A DNA stretch of 49,700 bases from Nitrospiraceae bacterium. GTDB taxonomy: Bacteria > Nitrospirota > Thermodesulfovibrionia > UBA6902. The position numbers were made by a program, and so were the translations under genes. The notes below the pieces were generated by a model. The model ran no database searches. It was given only the letters and a program-made list of their open reading frames with translations, and was not told the DNA's origin. The DNA lies in contig CP070632.1 of assembly GCA_020356065.1 (NCBI GenBank), positions 1,252,996-1,302,695 on the forward strand, written 5' to 3'. Shown one piece after another: positions 35,066 through 42,437 of the stretch (position 1 is its first letter; every line of letters begins with the position of its first letter).

Positions 35066-35222
35066 TTAGAACCTATCTCAAAATTGATTTCATAAGTAAC
35101 GAGTCATGAATCGTCATTCCCGACTCGATCGGGAATCCAGTGTATTCAAGATGTTCTGGATGCCCGCTTACAAGCTACGGGCATGACAAATACTGCTAAA
35201 TTGATTTTTAGATAGGTTCTAA
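35066..35222. mobile_element. 157-bp MITE-like element with inverted termini and TA flanks
   Basis: The left end TTAGAACCTATCTCAAAAT and the inverted right end TTAGAACCTATCTAAAAAT match over 18 of 19 bases. Both ends are flanked by TA (35064-35065 and 35223-35224), consistent with a 2-bp TA target duplication as made by IS630/mariner-type transposases. The interior holds two smaller palindromic units (a CATTCCCGACTCGATCGGGAATCCAG block and a GGATGCCCGCTTACAAGCTACGGGCATG-like block, quoted in part). There is no coding capacity. It ends 20 bp before the msrA start. Confidence 0.75.
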
Positions 35223-35242
35223 TAATTTTCTTAAAAAACGAG

Positions 35243-35779
35243 ATGAAAAGAGAAACCGCAACACTGGGGGGAGGATGCTTCTGGTGTCTGGAAGCTGTGT
35301 TCCTGGAATTGAAAGGGGTTGACAGCGTTGTTTCAGGATACTCTGGAGGCACTATTGAAGAACCATCGTATCGTGATGTATCCAGCGGTACAAGCGGCCA
35401 TGCCGAGGTAGTGCAGCTCATATTTGATCCCGAGAAAGTATCCTATCGAGATATCCTGGAAGTGTTTTTCACAATTCATGATCCCACCACTCTGAACCGT
35501 CAGGGTGCTGATGTGGGCACCCAGTATCGCTCGGTGATTTTTTATCACAGCGAAGAACAGAAACAAATTGCCGAAGATGTAATAGGGGAACTTAACAGGA
35601 GTGATACATGGGACAACCCAATTGTCACGGAGATTACCCCTCTTCATAAATTTTATCCGGCTGAAGACTATCATCAGCAATACTATGAGCAGAACAGAGA
35701 CCAGCCGTATTGCCGCCTTGTGATTGAGCCGAAAGTAGCAAAGCTCCGAAAACATTTTATGAAAAAACTGAAGAGGTAA
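35243..35779 (+). CDS. msrA: Peptide methionine-S-sulfoxide reductase A
   Basis: The 178-residue protein has the MsrA signature GGGCFWCLEAVF with catalytic Cys12, then VVSGYSGG, EVVQLIFDP, FFTIHDPTTLNRQGADVGTQYRSVIFY and the late ITPLHKFYPAEDYHQQYYEQN. It reduces methionine-S-sulfoxide in proteins and as free amino acid, using thioredoxin. There is no signal peptide, so it should be cytosolic. Only AACGAG lies before ATG 35243, a weak ribosome site. The MITE-like element ends 20 bp upstream, so the promoter must lie within or before that element. Confidence 0.95.
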   Translation: MKRETATLGGGCFWCLEAVFLELKGVDSVVSGYSGGTIEEPSYRDVSSGTSGHAEVVQLIFDPEKVSYRDILEVFFTIHDPTTLNRQGADVGTQYRSVIFYHSEEQKQIAEDVIGELNRSDTWDNPIVTEITPLHKFYPAEDYHQQYYEQNRDQPYCRLVIEPKVAKLRKHFMKKLKR

Positions 35780-35825
35780 AAATCTCAAGGCAGGTCTTTA
35801 CTTACTGGCGACCCTTGAGCAAAAG

Positions 35826-36026
35826 TTACATTTCAAGACTGGATACAGTTTCCTCTGACTTTTTTGAAGCAGTGCGGGATACTGCTTTTGATTTTTCCCT
35901 TATGGAAGCCTCTACCCGTTTCTTTAAATGAGCATCAGCACTTTTATCTTTACGGGCCACGATCAGAAAGGCAATTAATATTAAGACAGGGATTACTGCT
36001 ATATATGCTTTTGATAATATTTCCAT
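35826..36026 (-). CDS. Small single-TM membrane protein
   Basis: The 66-residue protein has one N-terminal TM helix (about 6-24, AYIAVIPVLILIAFLIVA). A strongly charged Lys/Arg/Ser/Glu helix follows, predicted to face the cytosol (positive-inside). AAGAAGGAATC precedes ATG 36026. I do not recognise a family. It converges on msrA and appears to be a single-gene unit. Confidence 0.6.
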   Translation of the reverse strand: MEILSKAYIAVIPVLILIAFLIVARKDKSADAHLKKRVEASIREKSKAVSRTASKKSEETVSSLEM

Positions 36027-36293
36027 TATTGATTCCTTCTTAAAACGTTAATGTCAAGCAGTCGTTCTGCGATTCTATATCACTATAATAATCGGCAAAA
36101 ATGAGCTGTATCTTTAATACCGGCCACATATAATACACTATTTCCTAAATTTATATTGTTCCGTCACCGATAACCCGTAACCTGTTTTTCATGACCTGTC
36201 TTCATCCTTTTACTTTGTCCTTTATCTTTATCTCAGAGAAGGATATAATGCATTTAGTGGTTTCAATTTCCGAGAAAGGGAGGTGCAGGAGAT

Positions 36294-36377
36294 ATGGGAG
36301 ATAAAGGCGGCAAGAAGGACAAGGCGAAATCCGCAAAACAGGCTAAAGTAAAAAAAGACAAAAAAAAGAAAAAATAA
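36294..36377 (+). CDS. Very small Lys-rich protein starting MGDKGGKKDK (3' end uncertain)
   Basis: GGGAGGTGCAGGAG is a strong Shine-Dalgarno just before ATG 36294. The product starts MGDKGGKKDKAKSAKQAK and then is almost all lysine. Small proteins beginning MGDKGGKKDK are recurrent in delta-proteobacteria and relatives, from memory. The end depends on the A count in two A-runs at 36360-36373. One more A gives a stop at about 36376 and a 27-residue protein. As I read the bases, the frame continues about 25 codons further. Function unknown; the charge suggests nucleic-acid contact. Confidence 0.5.
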   Translation: MGDKGGKKDKAKSAKQAKVKKDKKKKK

Positions 36378-36460
36378 ATCTGGTGTCTGTAAAGGGGGAA
36401 TCCCAATTTTAGTGTTTTCACGGAGCCTGCGACAAGGAAAACTGATAGTATAATTACGGG

Positions 36461-36961
36461 ATGAAAAGACTTACTGTTATATATTACTTAACAGCAATGC
36501 TATTCTATACCCCTTTTTTAATGGCTGAAGAACAGATAACTGTAAAGCCAGGGATGTGGCAGATAGGCAGCTCTATGGAAATGAAGGGGAGGGTGATGAT
36601 GCCATTTCAAAGTAAAACTGAATGTTATACGTTGGAAGACATCAGGAATGGTCGAATGCCTCTTCCATGGCTTAATCATTTAAAAGAAGGGACTGGTTGC
36701 AAAGTATTTAACGAACTTCGAACTGGTAGCGTAATATCATGGAAACAGGAATGTGAGGAAGAATCAAGTTTTATTGATGAAGATGGTTCAATGATAATTA
36801 AGCGGTATCCCACTCTTCGAGCCTATGGAAGTATTAATTACACAAGTACATCATTCGAAGGTTCATTACATTCTGAAATGAACCATTCTGGTCCTCAGGC
36901 TGTCTGGATAACATCTGTAAGTCATTTTAAAGGCAGACGAATCAGTAGTTGCAGAAAATAA
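36461..36961 (+). CDS. DUF3617-family exported protein
   Basis: The 166-residue protein has a signal peptide (MKRLTVIYYLTAMLFYTPFLMA, cleavage about residue 22). The mature part begins ITVKPGMWQIGSSMEMKG and contains QSKTECYTLEDI, CKVF and WKQECEEES, and ends RISSCRK. The initial G-x-W-x-x-x-x-x-M-x-M, followed by a Cys of the CY/CL-T type and further Cys residues, is the DUF3617 pattern, a periplasmic family of unknown function found in many proteobacteria. It is followed 46 bp later by a small membrane-protein gene. Confidence 0.8.
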   Translation: MKRLTVIYYLTAMLFYTPFLMAEEQITVKPGMWQIGSSMEMKGRVMMPFQSKTECYTLEDIRNGRMPLPWLNHLKEGTGCKVFNELRTGSVISWKQECEEESSFIDEDGSMIIKRYPTLRAYGSINYTSTSFEGSLHSEMNHSGPQAVWITSVSHFKGRRISSCRK

Positions 36962-37007
36962 AATTCAGAAAAAATGGTGTCACATATGAAAATATTACAG
37001 GAATATT

Positions 37008-37214
37008 ATGGATAGCACGACATCAATAATGTGGGGAGTTCTGTTTGGCTCAATCGGAATGGGATACTTAATTTACGGGAGAAAACAGCAGCGGGGCTTT
37101 GCACTCCTGTCCGGCATTGTTCTATGTACATTCCCATATTTTATATCCAATGTATTTCTTATGATTTTTTTTGGCGTTATCCTAATGGCTCTTCCATATT
37201 TAATACGATATTGA
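37008..37214 (+). CDS. Small two-TM membrane protein
   Basis: This 68-residue protein has two or three hydrophobic stretches (about 5-22, 31-47 and 49-66) around a short YGRKQQRG cytosolic loop. The G-Y-L-I-Y-G-R-K-Q pattern recurs in short conserved membrane proteins of unknown function in many Gram-negative bacteria. GGAAT/ATTATGG gives a modest ribosome site at ATG 37008. It may share a transcript with the DUF3617 gene. Confidence 0.6.
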   Translation: MDSTTSIMWGVLFGSIGMGYLIYGRKQQRGFALLSGIVLCTFPYFISNVFLMIFFGVILMALPYLIRY

Positions 37215-37310
37215 GCTTGATGACTCGGTGTCAGGTCTTAAAGCTGAATGGATTACATATTATGGAGCATGACAAAGGGCGGTCCTGAATTTGACCAATA
37301 AACTTGGGCG

Positions 37311-39488
37311 TCACTTGATTGTTTCTTTTTCACATGCTTCTTTAAAACGTATTGAGGCGTCTATCCACTTTTCAGGAAGCATTTTTAACGTAATAATCTG
37401 TTGCCATAAGGGAATCGATTTGTCACAGCTGCCCATCTTTTGATATGTCAGGGCAAGACCGTACATAGCTGTTCCCTTTTCGGAGATTGTCAAAGCCTTC
37501 TTGAAATATTGCTCTGCTTCATTGAGACTTCTCATGTCAATAAGGAGAAATCCAAAATCGGTTAATGCATTAGGATTGTCAGGCTGCTCATCGAGATATT
37601 TCTTAAAGTTAATCTTTGATTTCTCATATTCTTTTAATTGATAAAGTGCAAGAGCATAATAATAAAGAGACATGCCTTCCTCCGGATGAGCAGAGAAATG
37701 CTGCTCAAATGCCATGCTTGCCTGCTCAGGTTTTTTCGAGACAAGGTACAGCCGGCCCAGCTGGTCTGCAATGTTGTAATGAAATACTCCAATTTCAGGA
37801 TTAATAGCGAGGGCTTTTTCATAGGCATCTATAGATCCAGAGATGTCTCCCATAAGTTCCTTTACGTATCCTATGTATACCCATGGTTTGAATGATTGTT
37901 GATTATCAGAAATTGCGCGATTCAATTCATCGATGACCGCAGCACCCTTTCCTTCGCTGACCGGTTTTTTCAAGTACGTATAATCCAGTGAAAAAGGGGA
38001 GACATATTTATATTCCCATTCATCAATAAATGCCTCAGGGACATTACCACGTTTAGCATATATAAGTGAACGGTCATTCCAGTAGACAAGAGACCAGGCA
38101 GGATCATTACGCAGAAAACTTTCAAAAGTGGTTTCCGGGTTAAATGAAGTAACGGCAACGTCAAAGTTATAACGTTTCATAAGGGTTACATAATCATTCC
38201 ATTCCTGTATGGCCAGCGTTTCGATAAAGGGTAAAAACACTCCTCTCCCATCCATTGATATGCGAAATCGTGGGTAAAGTCTCCAGGCAAGATAACCGCC
38301 AAATCTAAGATTATTGTATAGTTTAATGTCTTTTAAATCAGTGGCATCAAGAAATTCAGCGGCCTTCTCAGGTATAGATCGCTCATCCAGTCCAATGCCC
38401 CATCTGTAGGTTTTATATGGACCATAGGCATCTGCAAAACCAATAAACATGGCGATTACTAACATGCTGCCCGCCAGCGTCCTGCTCCCTAAGAAAGAAA
38501 ACCCTGAATGCTTTAATTTATTGAGAAGCGTATCCAATAGTACGCTTACCCGATATGCAGTATAGGGAGACGCAAGGAAGACAAAAACAGGAATATAATA
38601 AATTCCTTTTACCGAAAGAACAACGGTAGATGCAAAAGTGACCGCTTCGAGGATGCTTATACGCACCTTACGTGCTGAGGTGATAATGATAATGAATGAA
38701 AAGCAAAGAAATGACCAGAAGAGCTTATATCCCATAAACGAAGGGGACATGAATTCTTCATTATTCACAGTCGGATTAACTGTAGCTTTTATAAACAGGT
38801 CTTTCACTACTGAAACATGCAGTTGAAGTCCGCTGGGATTAATTGTGGTGGCTACAGCAGCAATAATGAAAATAACGAGAGGAAATAACGAACGGGTTCG
38901 AAGAACCGAGGCAATTGACCAGAAAAAAAGAAAAATGAAACCCAGGGGGAAACTCCCATGAAGGTTTGCCCAGATAGCCATGCATGGTATGGTCAGCCAG
39001 GCAAATATTCGCTTGCCTTTACGGTCGTACTGTTCAAGTAAAAAAAGTAATACTCCTGCAAGGAGAAATAAAAAAATATGAGGCCGGGTCATAAAGCGCA
39101 ATCTGGCTATAAGAAGAACCCACATAAGAATTCCCGCCAGAACCCACATATTACTTCCCATACGCCTCCCTCTCATCCATGTTATGGCGGCTGTCAGGGA
39201 AATTATCACAGCAGCGAATATTCCTAATCCGGCAAGACCTCCTGTTTTAAATGAGATATAAAATAAAACCTGTGACAGCCATTCATGCGGGACCCTTAAC
39301 GCACCTGGTATTGTGTGAGAAAACATTTCTTTTTGAGGAATGTGAAAGGTATTAACTATCATTTCTCCTGATTTAAGGTGCCACCAGATATCAAAATTCT
39401 CAATCTGCCTTAATGCAAGTAAAAATCCATACACAATACACAGAAAAAATACTGCATGTTCGCTACTCCGGTTTTTATCAATATTCAT
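37311..39488 (-). CDS. Polytopic membrane protein with C-terminal TPR repeats (GT-C-like, function unknown)
   Basis: The 725-residue protein has about ten TM helices in residues 10-360. The first periplasmic loop contains FDIWWHLKSGEMI (32-44) and PHEWLSQVLFY (67-77). A soluble region (about 370-480) includes LYNNLRFGGYLAWRLYPRFRISMDGRGVF. About four to five TPR units follow (AIDAYEKALAINPEIGVFHY, ASMAFEQHFSAHPEEGMSLYYYA, AEQYFKKALTISEKGTAMYGLA). The arrangement resembles GT-C membrane glycosyltransferases, where an acidic residue of the first loop is catalytic; that is an inference. A diverged paralogue lies at 42438-44393. Neighbouring genes give no firm pathway, although a GT2 gene is 5 kb away. 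Confidence 0.8.
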   Translation of the reverse strand: MNIDKNRSSEHAVFFLCIVYGFLLALRQIENFDIWWHLKSGEMIVNTFHIPQKEMFSHTIPGALRVPHEWLSQVLFYISFKTGGLAGLGIFAAVIISLTAAITWMRGRRMGSNMWVLAGILMWVLLIARLRFMTRPHIFLFLLAGVLLFLLEQYDRKGKRIFAWLTIPCMAIWANLHGSFPLGFIFLFFWSIASVLRTRSLFPLVIFIIAAVATTINPSGLQLHVSVVKDLFIKATVNPTVNNEEFMSPSFMGYKLFWSFLCFSFIIIITSARKVRISILEAVTFASTVVLSVKGIYYIPVFVFLASPYTAYRVSVLLDTLLNKLKHSGFSFLGSRTLAGSMLVIAMFIGFADAYGPYKTYRWGIGLDERSIPEKAAEFLDATDLKDIKLYNNLRFGGYLAWRLYPRFRISMDGRGVFLPFIETLAIQEWNDYVTLMKRYNFDVAVTSFNPETTFESFLRNDPAWSLVYWNDRSLIYAKRGNVPEAFIDEWEYKYVSPFSLDYTYLKKPVSEGKGAAVIDELNRAISDNQQSFKPWVYIGYVKELMGDISGSIDAYEKALAINPEIGVFHYNIADQLGRLYLVSKKPEQASMAFEQHFSAHPEEGMSLYYYALALYQLKEYEKSKINFKKYLDEQPDNPNALTDFGFLLIDMRSLNEAEQYFKKALTISEKGTAMYGLALTYQKMGSCDKSIPLWQQIITLKMLPEKWIDASIRFKEACEKETIK

Positions 39489-39980
39489 ACCTTGCAGACC
39501 TTTAGTTCGTATAATTAAAAATAAATATAAATTTATCCGTCATGAAATATTCCAGCGCAAAAAATTACAGAATTATAATGTTGACCTATTGTGATATGAT
39601 GATTAATTCATAAAGACAATATTCTGCGGCTGCTTATCGTTGCACTTTTAATATCTTCCCATTATCTTGTGTTATTTATCAACAGGTGGGTGTAACTTCA
39701 CAATGTATAAATGACATGCACAACAAAAATCTATCCGGATGTTACGTCATGATCTGAAAGGAAACGGGAGGCATAATTCGATACGTAAGATTGGATCTTT
39801 CATCGTGTCAGCCTGATTATGAATAAAGTAAAATAAAGGTAAGACACTTTGTTCCATATTAAGTCTGCCTATCGTCTGTCCCCCGGGTCAGGATAGATGG
39901 AAACGGATTAAAACTTACGAAGTCATCTGCATTGTATGAGAGAAGCAGACTTGATCTATAATAAGGTTAAACTGTCTTAA
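39489..39980. other. Intergenic region without evident genes
   Basis: Roughly 490 bp upstream of the membrane/TPR gene and downstream of the ABM gene's terminators. I see no ORF with a ribosome site, tRNA or obvious repeat. The promoter for the minus-strand membrane/TPR gene should lie in the AT-rich first 100 bp. Confidence 0.4.
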
Positions 39981-40003
39981 AAAGAGGGCGGGAAAAACCG
40001 CCC
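39981..40003 (-). terminator. Possible second terminator hairpin
   Basis: On the minus strand GGGCGG-TTTTTC-CCGCCC is followed by TCTTTTT. The 6-bp GC stem plus T-tract fits an intrinsic terminator. It lies about 70 bp after the ABM-fold gene and behind another terminator. Confidence 0.6.
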
Positions 40004-40027
40004 CTGCATTTGAATAATAAAAAATAA

Positions 40028-40063
40028 ACAGGTGACCAGTCTACCTACCTGATGGCCACCTGT
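40028..40063 (-). terminator. Intrinsic terminator of the ABM-fold gene
   Basis: The minus strand reads ACAGGTGGCC, a 16-base loop, then GGTCACCTGT, giving a 7-bp stem extended by 2 bp after one mismatch. It is followed by TTTATTTTTTATT. It starts 12 bases after the stop codon of the ABM-fold gene. Confidence 0.75.
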
Positions 40064-40075
40064 CTCCGGTCAGTT

Positions 40076-40357
40076 CTACGAATATGTTCTCTGTTCATCG
40101 TCTTCGCTAAACCAGATCTCCGGTTTGCCTATTACCCCGATTTCTTTCATGAGCGCAGGCACAGCACTGGCAAAATCTTTTGCCCCTTTCATGTCCTTAA
40201 ACTTGTGCACAGCAATAATGTCTTTGGGATCTGATTCCTCATGATGGATGCTGGCATATGTGATGCCATGCTGCTTACGAAGCCAGTCAGCGTCATCATA
40301 TCCGCGCTTCCATTTGTCGTAATCTTTTACTTTGTGTCTTATGATGATAGTGGCCAT
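40076..40357 (-). CDS. ABM-fold small protein (dimeric alpha/beta barrel)
   Basis: The 93-residue cytosolic protein MATIIIRHKVKDYDKWKRGYDDADWLRKQHG, here described by its RHKVKDYDKWK segment, matches the ferredoxin-like start of antibiotic-biosynthesis-monooxygenase (ABM) and related dimeric alpha/beta-barrel proteins. Later strands are DIIAVHKFKDMKGAKDFA and IGKPEIWF. Members include small quinol monooxygenases and proteins with no known activity, so a reaction cannot be assigned. AGGAGGT lies six bases upstream of ATG 40357. Two terminator hairpins follow it, so it is a single-gene unit. Confidence 0.8.
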   Translation of the reverse strand: MATIIIRHKVKDYDKWKRGYDDADWLRKQHGITYASIHHEESDPKDIIAVHKFKDMKGAKDFASAVPALMKEIGVIGKPEIWFSEDDEQRTYS

Positions 40358-40675
40358 CTCAGTACCTCCTGTTTTTGTTATTTATTTCCTTTTAAAGTTA
40401 AGGGAAATATCTATATTATAAATTAAATTTTTATCCTTTTCTTCCTCCTTTTAATCAAAATTAAAACTATTCAATAATTATGTATATGATGTATGTCATG
40501 CAATCAACGGTTACGCTAAAAAACTTGAACAGGACAGCATGGCAGGTCTCACCATGGGAAGTTATCAGAATTTGTGTGATTGATTTCATTGTTACAGCTT
40601 GACAGTCTATCGTATAAGCTGGTAATGTTAATAACTAATACTGCGGTACCCGGATGAAACCTACGACAATGTAAG
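40358..40675. other. Leader and promoter region of the helicase gene
   Basis: This AT-rich region of about 320 bp lies between the divergent ABM and helicase genes. It has no ORF that I would defend. It ends in a terminator-like hairpin at 40676-40699, so it may hold a long 5' leader for the helicase transcript. Confidence 0.4.
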
Positions 40676-40699
40676 CCCCGGATTACACCGGGGTTTTTT
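40676..40699 (+). terminator. Terminator-like hairpin in the rhlE leader
   Basis: CCCCGG-ATTACA-CCGGGG is followed directly by TTTTTT. The perfect 6-bp stem and T-tract are a classical intrinsic terminator, but there is no plus-strand gene upstream to terminate. It ends 36 bp before the helicase start codon, so attenuation of the helicase transcript is likely. Confidence 0.75.
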
Positions 40700-40735
40700 A
40701 TTGCCCCCAGCAGAATAAAGGAGAATAAAAAAAAT

Positions 40736-42013
40736 ATGGAATTTAACGAATTTAATTTTCATCCCCAGGTTATGTCTGGGATTACTGCAGCGGGTTTTCT
40801 TACACCGACACCAATCCAGGCCAGGACGATTCAGCCGGCCCTCGAACATAAAGATCTCATGGGACTTGCACAGACCGGAACAGGAAAGACAGCGGCCTTT
40901 GTGCTGCCAATACTTCAGCGTCTGATCAAGGGACCTCGCGGAGATGTTCGTGCTCTTATCATATCCCCTACACGTGAACTTGCAGAGCAGACGCACCAGA
41001 CTTTCAGAACACTGGGTCGTAAAACAGGACTCAGGTGCGCCACTGTCTATGGAGGCGTCAGCATTGTCCCGCAGATAAAGAAACTGCGTAAGGGAACAGA
41101 TATTGTCATCGCATGTCCCGGACGTCTTCTCGATTGCATTAACCGGCGTGTGATCAACCTGTCCAGAATAGAGGTGCTTGTCCTTGATGAGGCTGACCGG
41201 ATGCTGGACATGGGTTTTCTGCCTGATATAAAGACGGTTATCAAACATATACCTTCATCAAGACAGACACTGCTCTTTTCAGCGACAATGCCCGGAGGTA
41301 TCAGAAAGCTGGCCAACGATATTCTGGATACCCCTGTCACAGTTCAAATCGATCACAGCATGCCGGCAAAAACAGTGTCGCATGCACTCTACTCGGTTGA
41401 GCAGCATCTCAAAACCGGTCTCCTTCTCAAACTGCTGGGCAATACCGACACTGAGTCAGTGCTTGTTTTTACACGTACCAAGCATCGTGCAAAGCGTGTG
41501 GGAGAGCAGTTGGAAAAAGCAGGCTTTCGCGCTGCGTCATTGCAGGGAAACCTCTCTCAGAACAAACGCCAGGAAGCGCTGAAAGGATTCCGTGAAGGCA
41601 GGTACCAGGTCCTTGTTGCTACTGATATTGCTGCCCGGGGCATTGATGTTTCATGTATATCCCATGTCATTAATTTTGATATACCCGATACGACAGATGC
41701 ATATACGCACCGGATCGGACGCACCGGCAGGGCAGCGAAGACCGGCGATGCATTCACGTTCATAACCCGGGAAGACGAAGACATGGTTCACAGCATTGAG
41801 CGCGTTCTTGGAGAAAAAGTGGAGCGCCGTACTCTGGAGGGTTTTGATTATAAAAAACCTGCCATTTCAAACAGTAAAAGTACAGTTCGACCTCCGCGAG
41901 GAACACGGCAAGGCAAGAGACATGATAAGAAGACAATGGTCTGGACTAACGTAGTGTCCCTTTCTCATAAGGGCAGACGCAAGAACAAGCCGGTGCTCAC
42001 TGCTGCATCATAA
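40736..42013 (+). CDS. rhlE: DEAD-box ATP-dependent RNA helicase, RhlE-type
   Basis: The 425-residue protein has all helicase motifs in order: Q motif (FLTPTPIQ, 21-28), motif I AQTGTGKT (45-52), Ia PTRELA (78-83), II DEAD (151-154), III SAT (182-184), IV VLVFTRTKH, V ATDIAARGID and VI HRIGRTGRA. DEADRMLDMGF and a basic C-terminal tail (GTRQGKRHDKK...KGRRKNK) fit the RhlE group, which unwinds short RNA duplexes in ribosome assembly and RNA decay. It acts in the cytosol. AAAGGAG lies ten bases before ATG 40736. A terminator hairpin in the leader suggests regulated expression, for example by cold. Confidence 0.95.
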   Translation: MEFNEFNFHPQVMSGITAAGFLTPTPIQARTIQPALEHKDLMGLAQTGTGKTAAFVLPILQRLIKGPRGDVRALIISPTRELAEQTHQTFRTLGRKTGLRCATVYGGVSIVPQIKKLRKGTDIVIACPGRLLDCINRRVINLSRIEVLVLDEADRMLDMGFLPDIKTVIKHIPSSRQTLLFSATMPGGIRKLANDILDTPVTVQIDHSMPAKTVSHALYSVEQHLKTGLLLKLLGNTDTESVLVFTRTKHRAKRVGEQLEKAGFRAASLQGNLSQNKRQEALKGFREGRYQVLVATDIAARGIDVSCISHVINFDIPDTTDAYTHRIGRTGRAAKTGDAFTFITREDEDMVHSIERVLGEKVERRTLEGFDYKKPAISNSKSTVRPPRGTRQGKRHDKKTMVWTNVVSLSHKGRRKNKPVLTAAS

Positions 42014-42437
42014 ATTTATATGTATGTGGTGTCTGGACTACAGATTGTCTCTGAAGTCGTAGACATGGCACCAGTTACTGCCTATATTTTGGCATGAAAC
42101 TGAACTAATAAAGTTTGAACACCTGGACCATTATTGTTGACATTGACGGAGTCTCGTTCCCTGTTCTGCTTTAACAACTCTATGAGCTCTTTATCCTGAT
42201 ACGTCCCTAAAGGTTAGAACCGTTCCTCACTTTATTTGATCTCAGGGTATGTCACCAACGGGAAGATCGATGTCAAAAAATTATTTCATACATGCTACTA
42301 TTTATTATTGTTTTATAGATGCATTTTTTTTATACTCCACCGATTGTGTTACAGAATGAATTATTGAATGACAAGTATTAACAGATTGAGTTTTTAACCA
42401 TGTATTAATAAAAAAATATATTCTGCCCAATCCGAAA
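42014..42437. other. Intergenic region containing a decayed glutaredoxin-like fragment
   Basis: The first half contains a degenerate copy (42155-42262) of the 3' end of the gene at 45333-45578. The rest is AT-rich and presumably holds the promoter of the membrane/TPR gene. No intact gene is seen. Confidence 0.5.
42155..42262 (-). pseudogene. Remnant of a glutaredoxin-like gene 3' end
   Basis: The minus strand contains GACATACCC, then CGTATCAGGATAAAGAGCTC and ATAGAGTTGTTAAAGCAGAA, CAGGGA. This parallels the end of the intact glutaredoxin-like gene (GACATACCGGTG..., CGTATCAGGAAAAAAGAGCTC, in part, ATAGAGAAGTTGGAACAGAACAGGGAA). A one-base deletion and at least two stop codons break the frame. 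The N-terminal CxxC part is not detectable. It is a dead duplicate. Confidence 0.55.
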
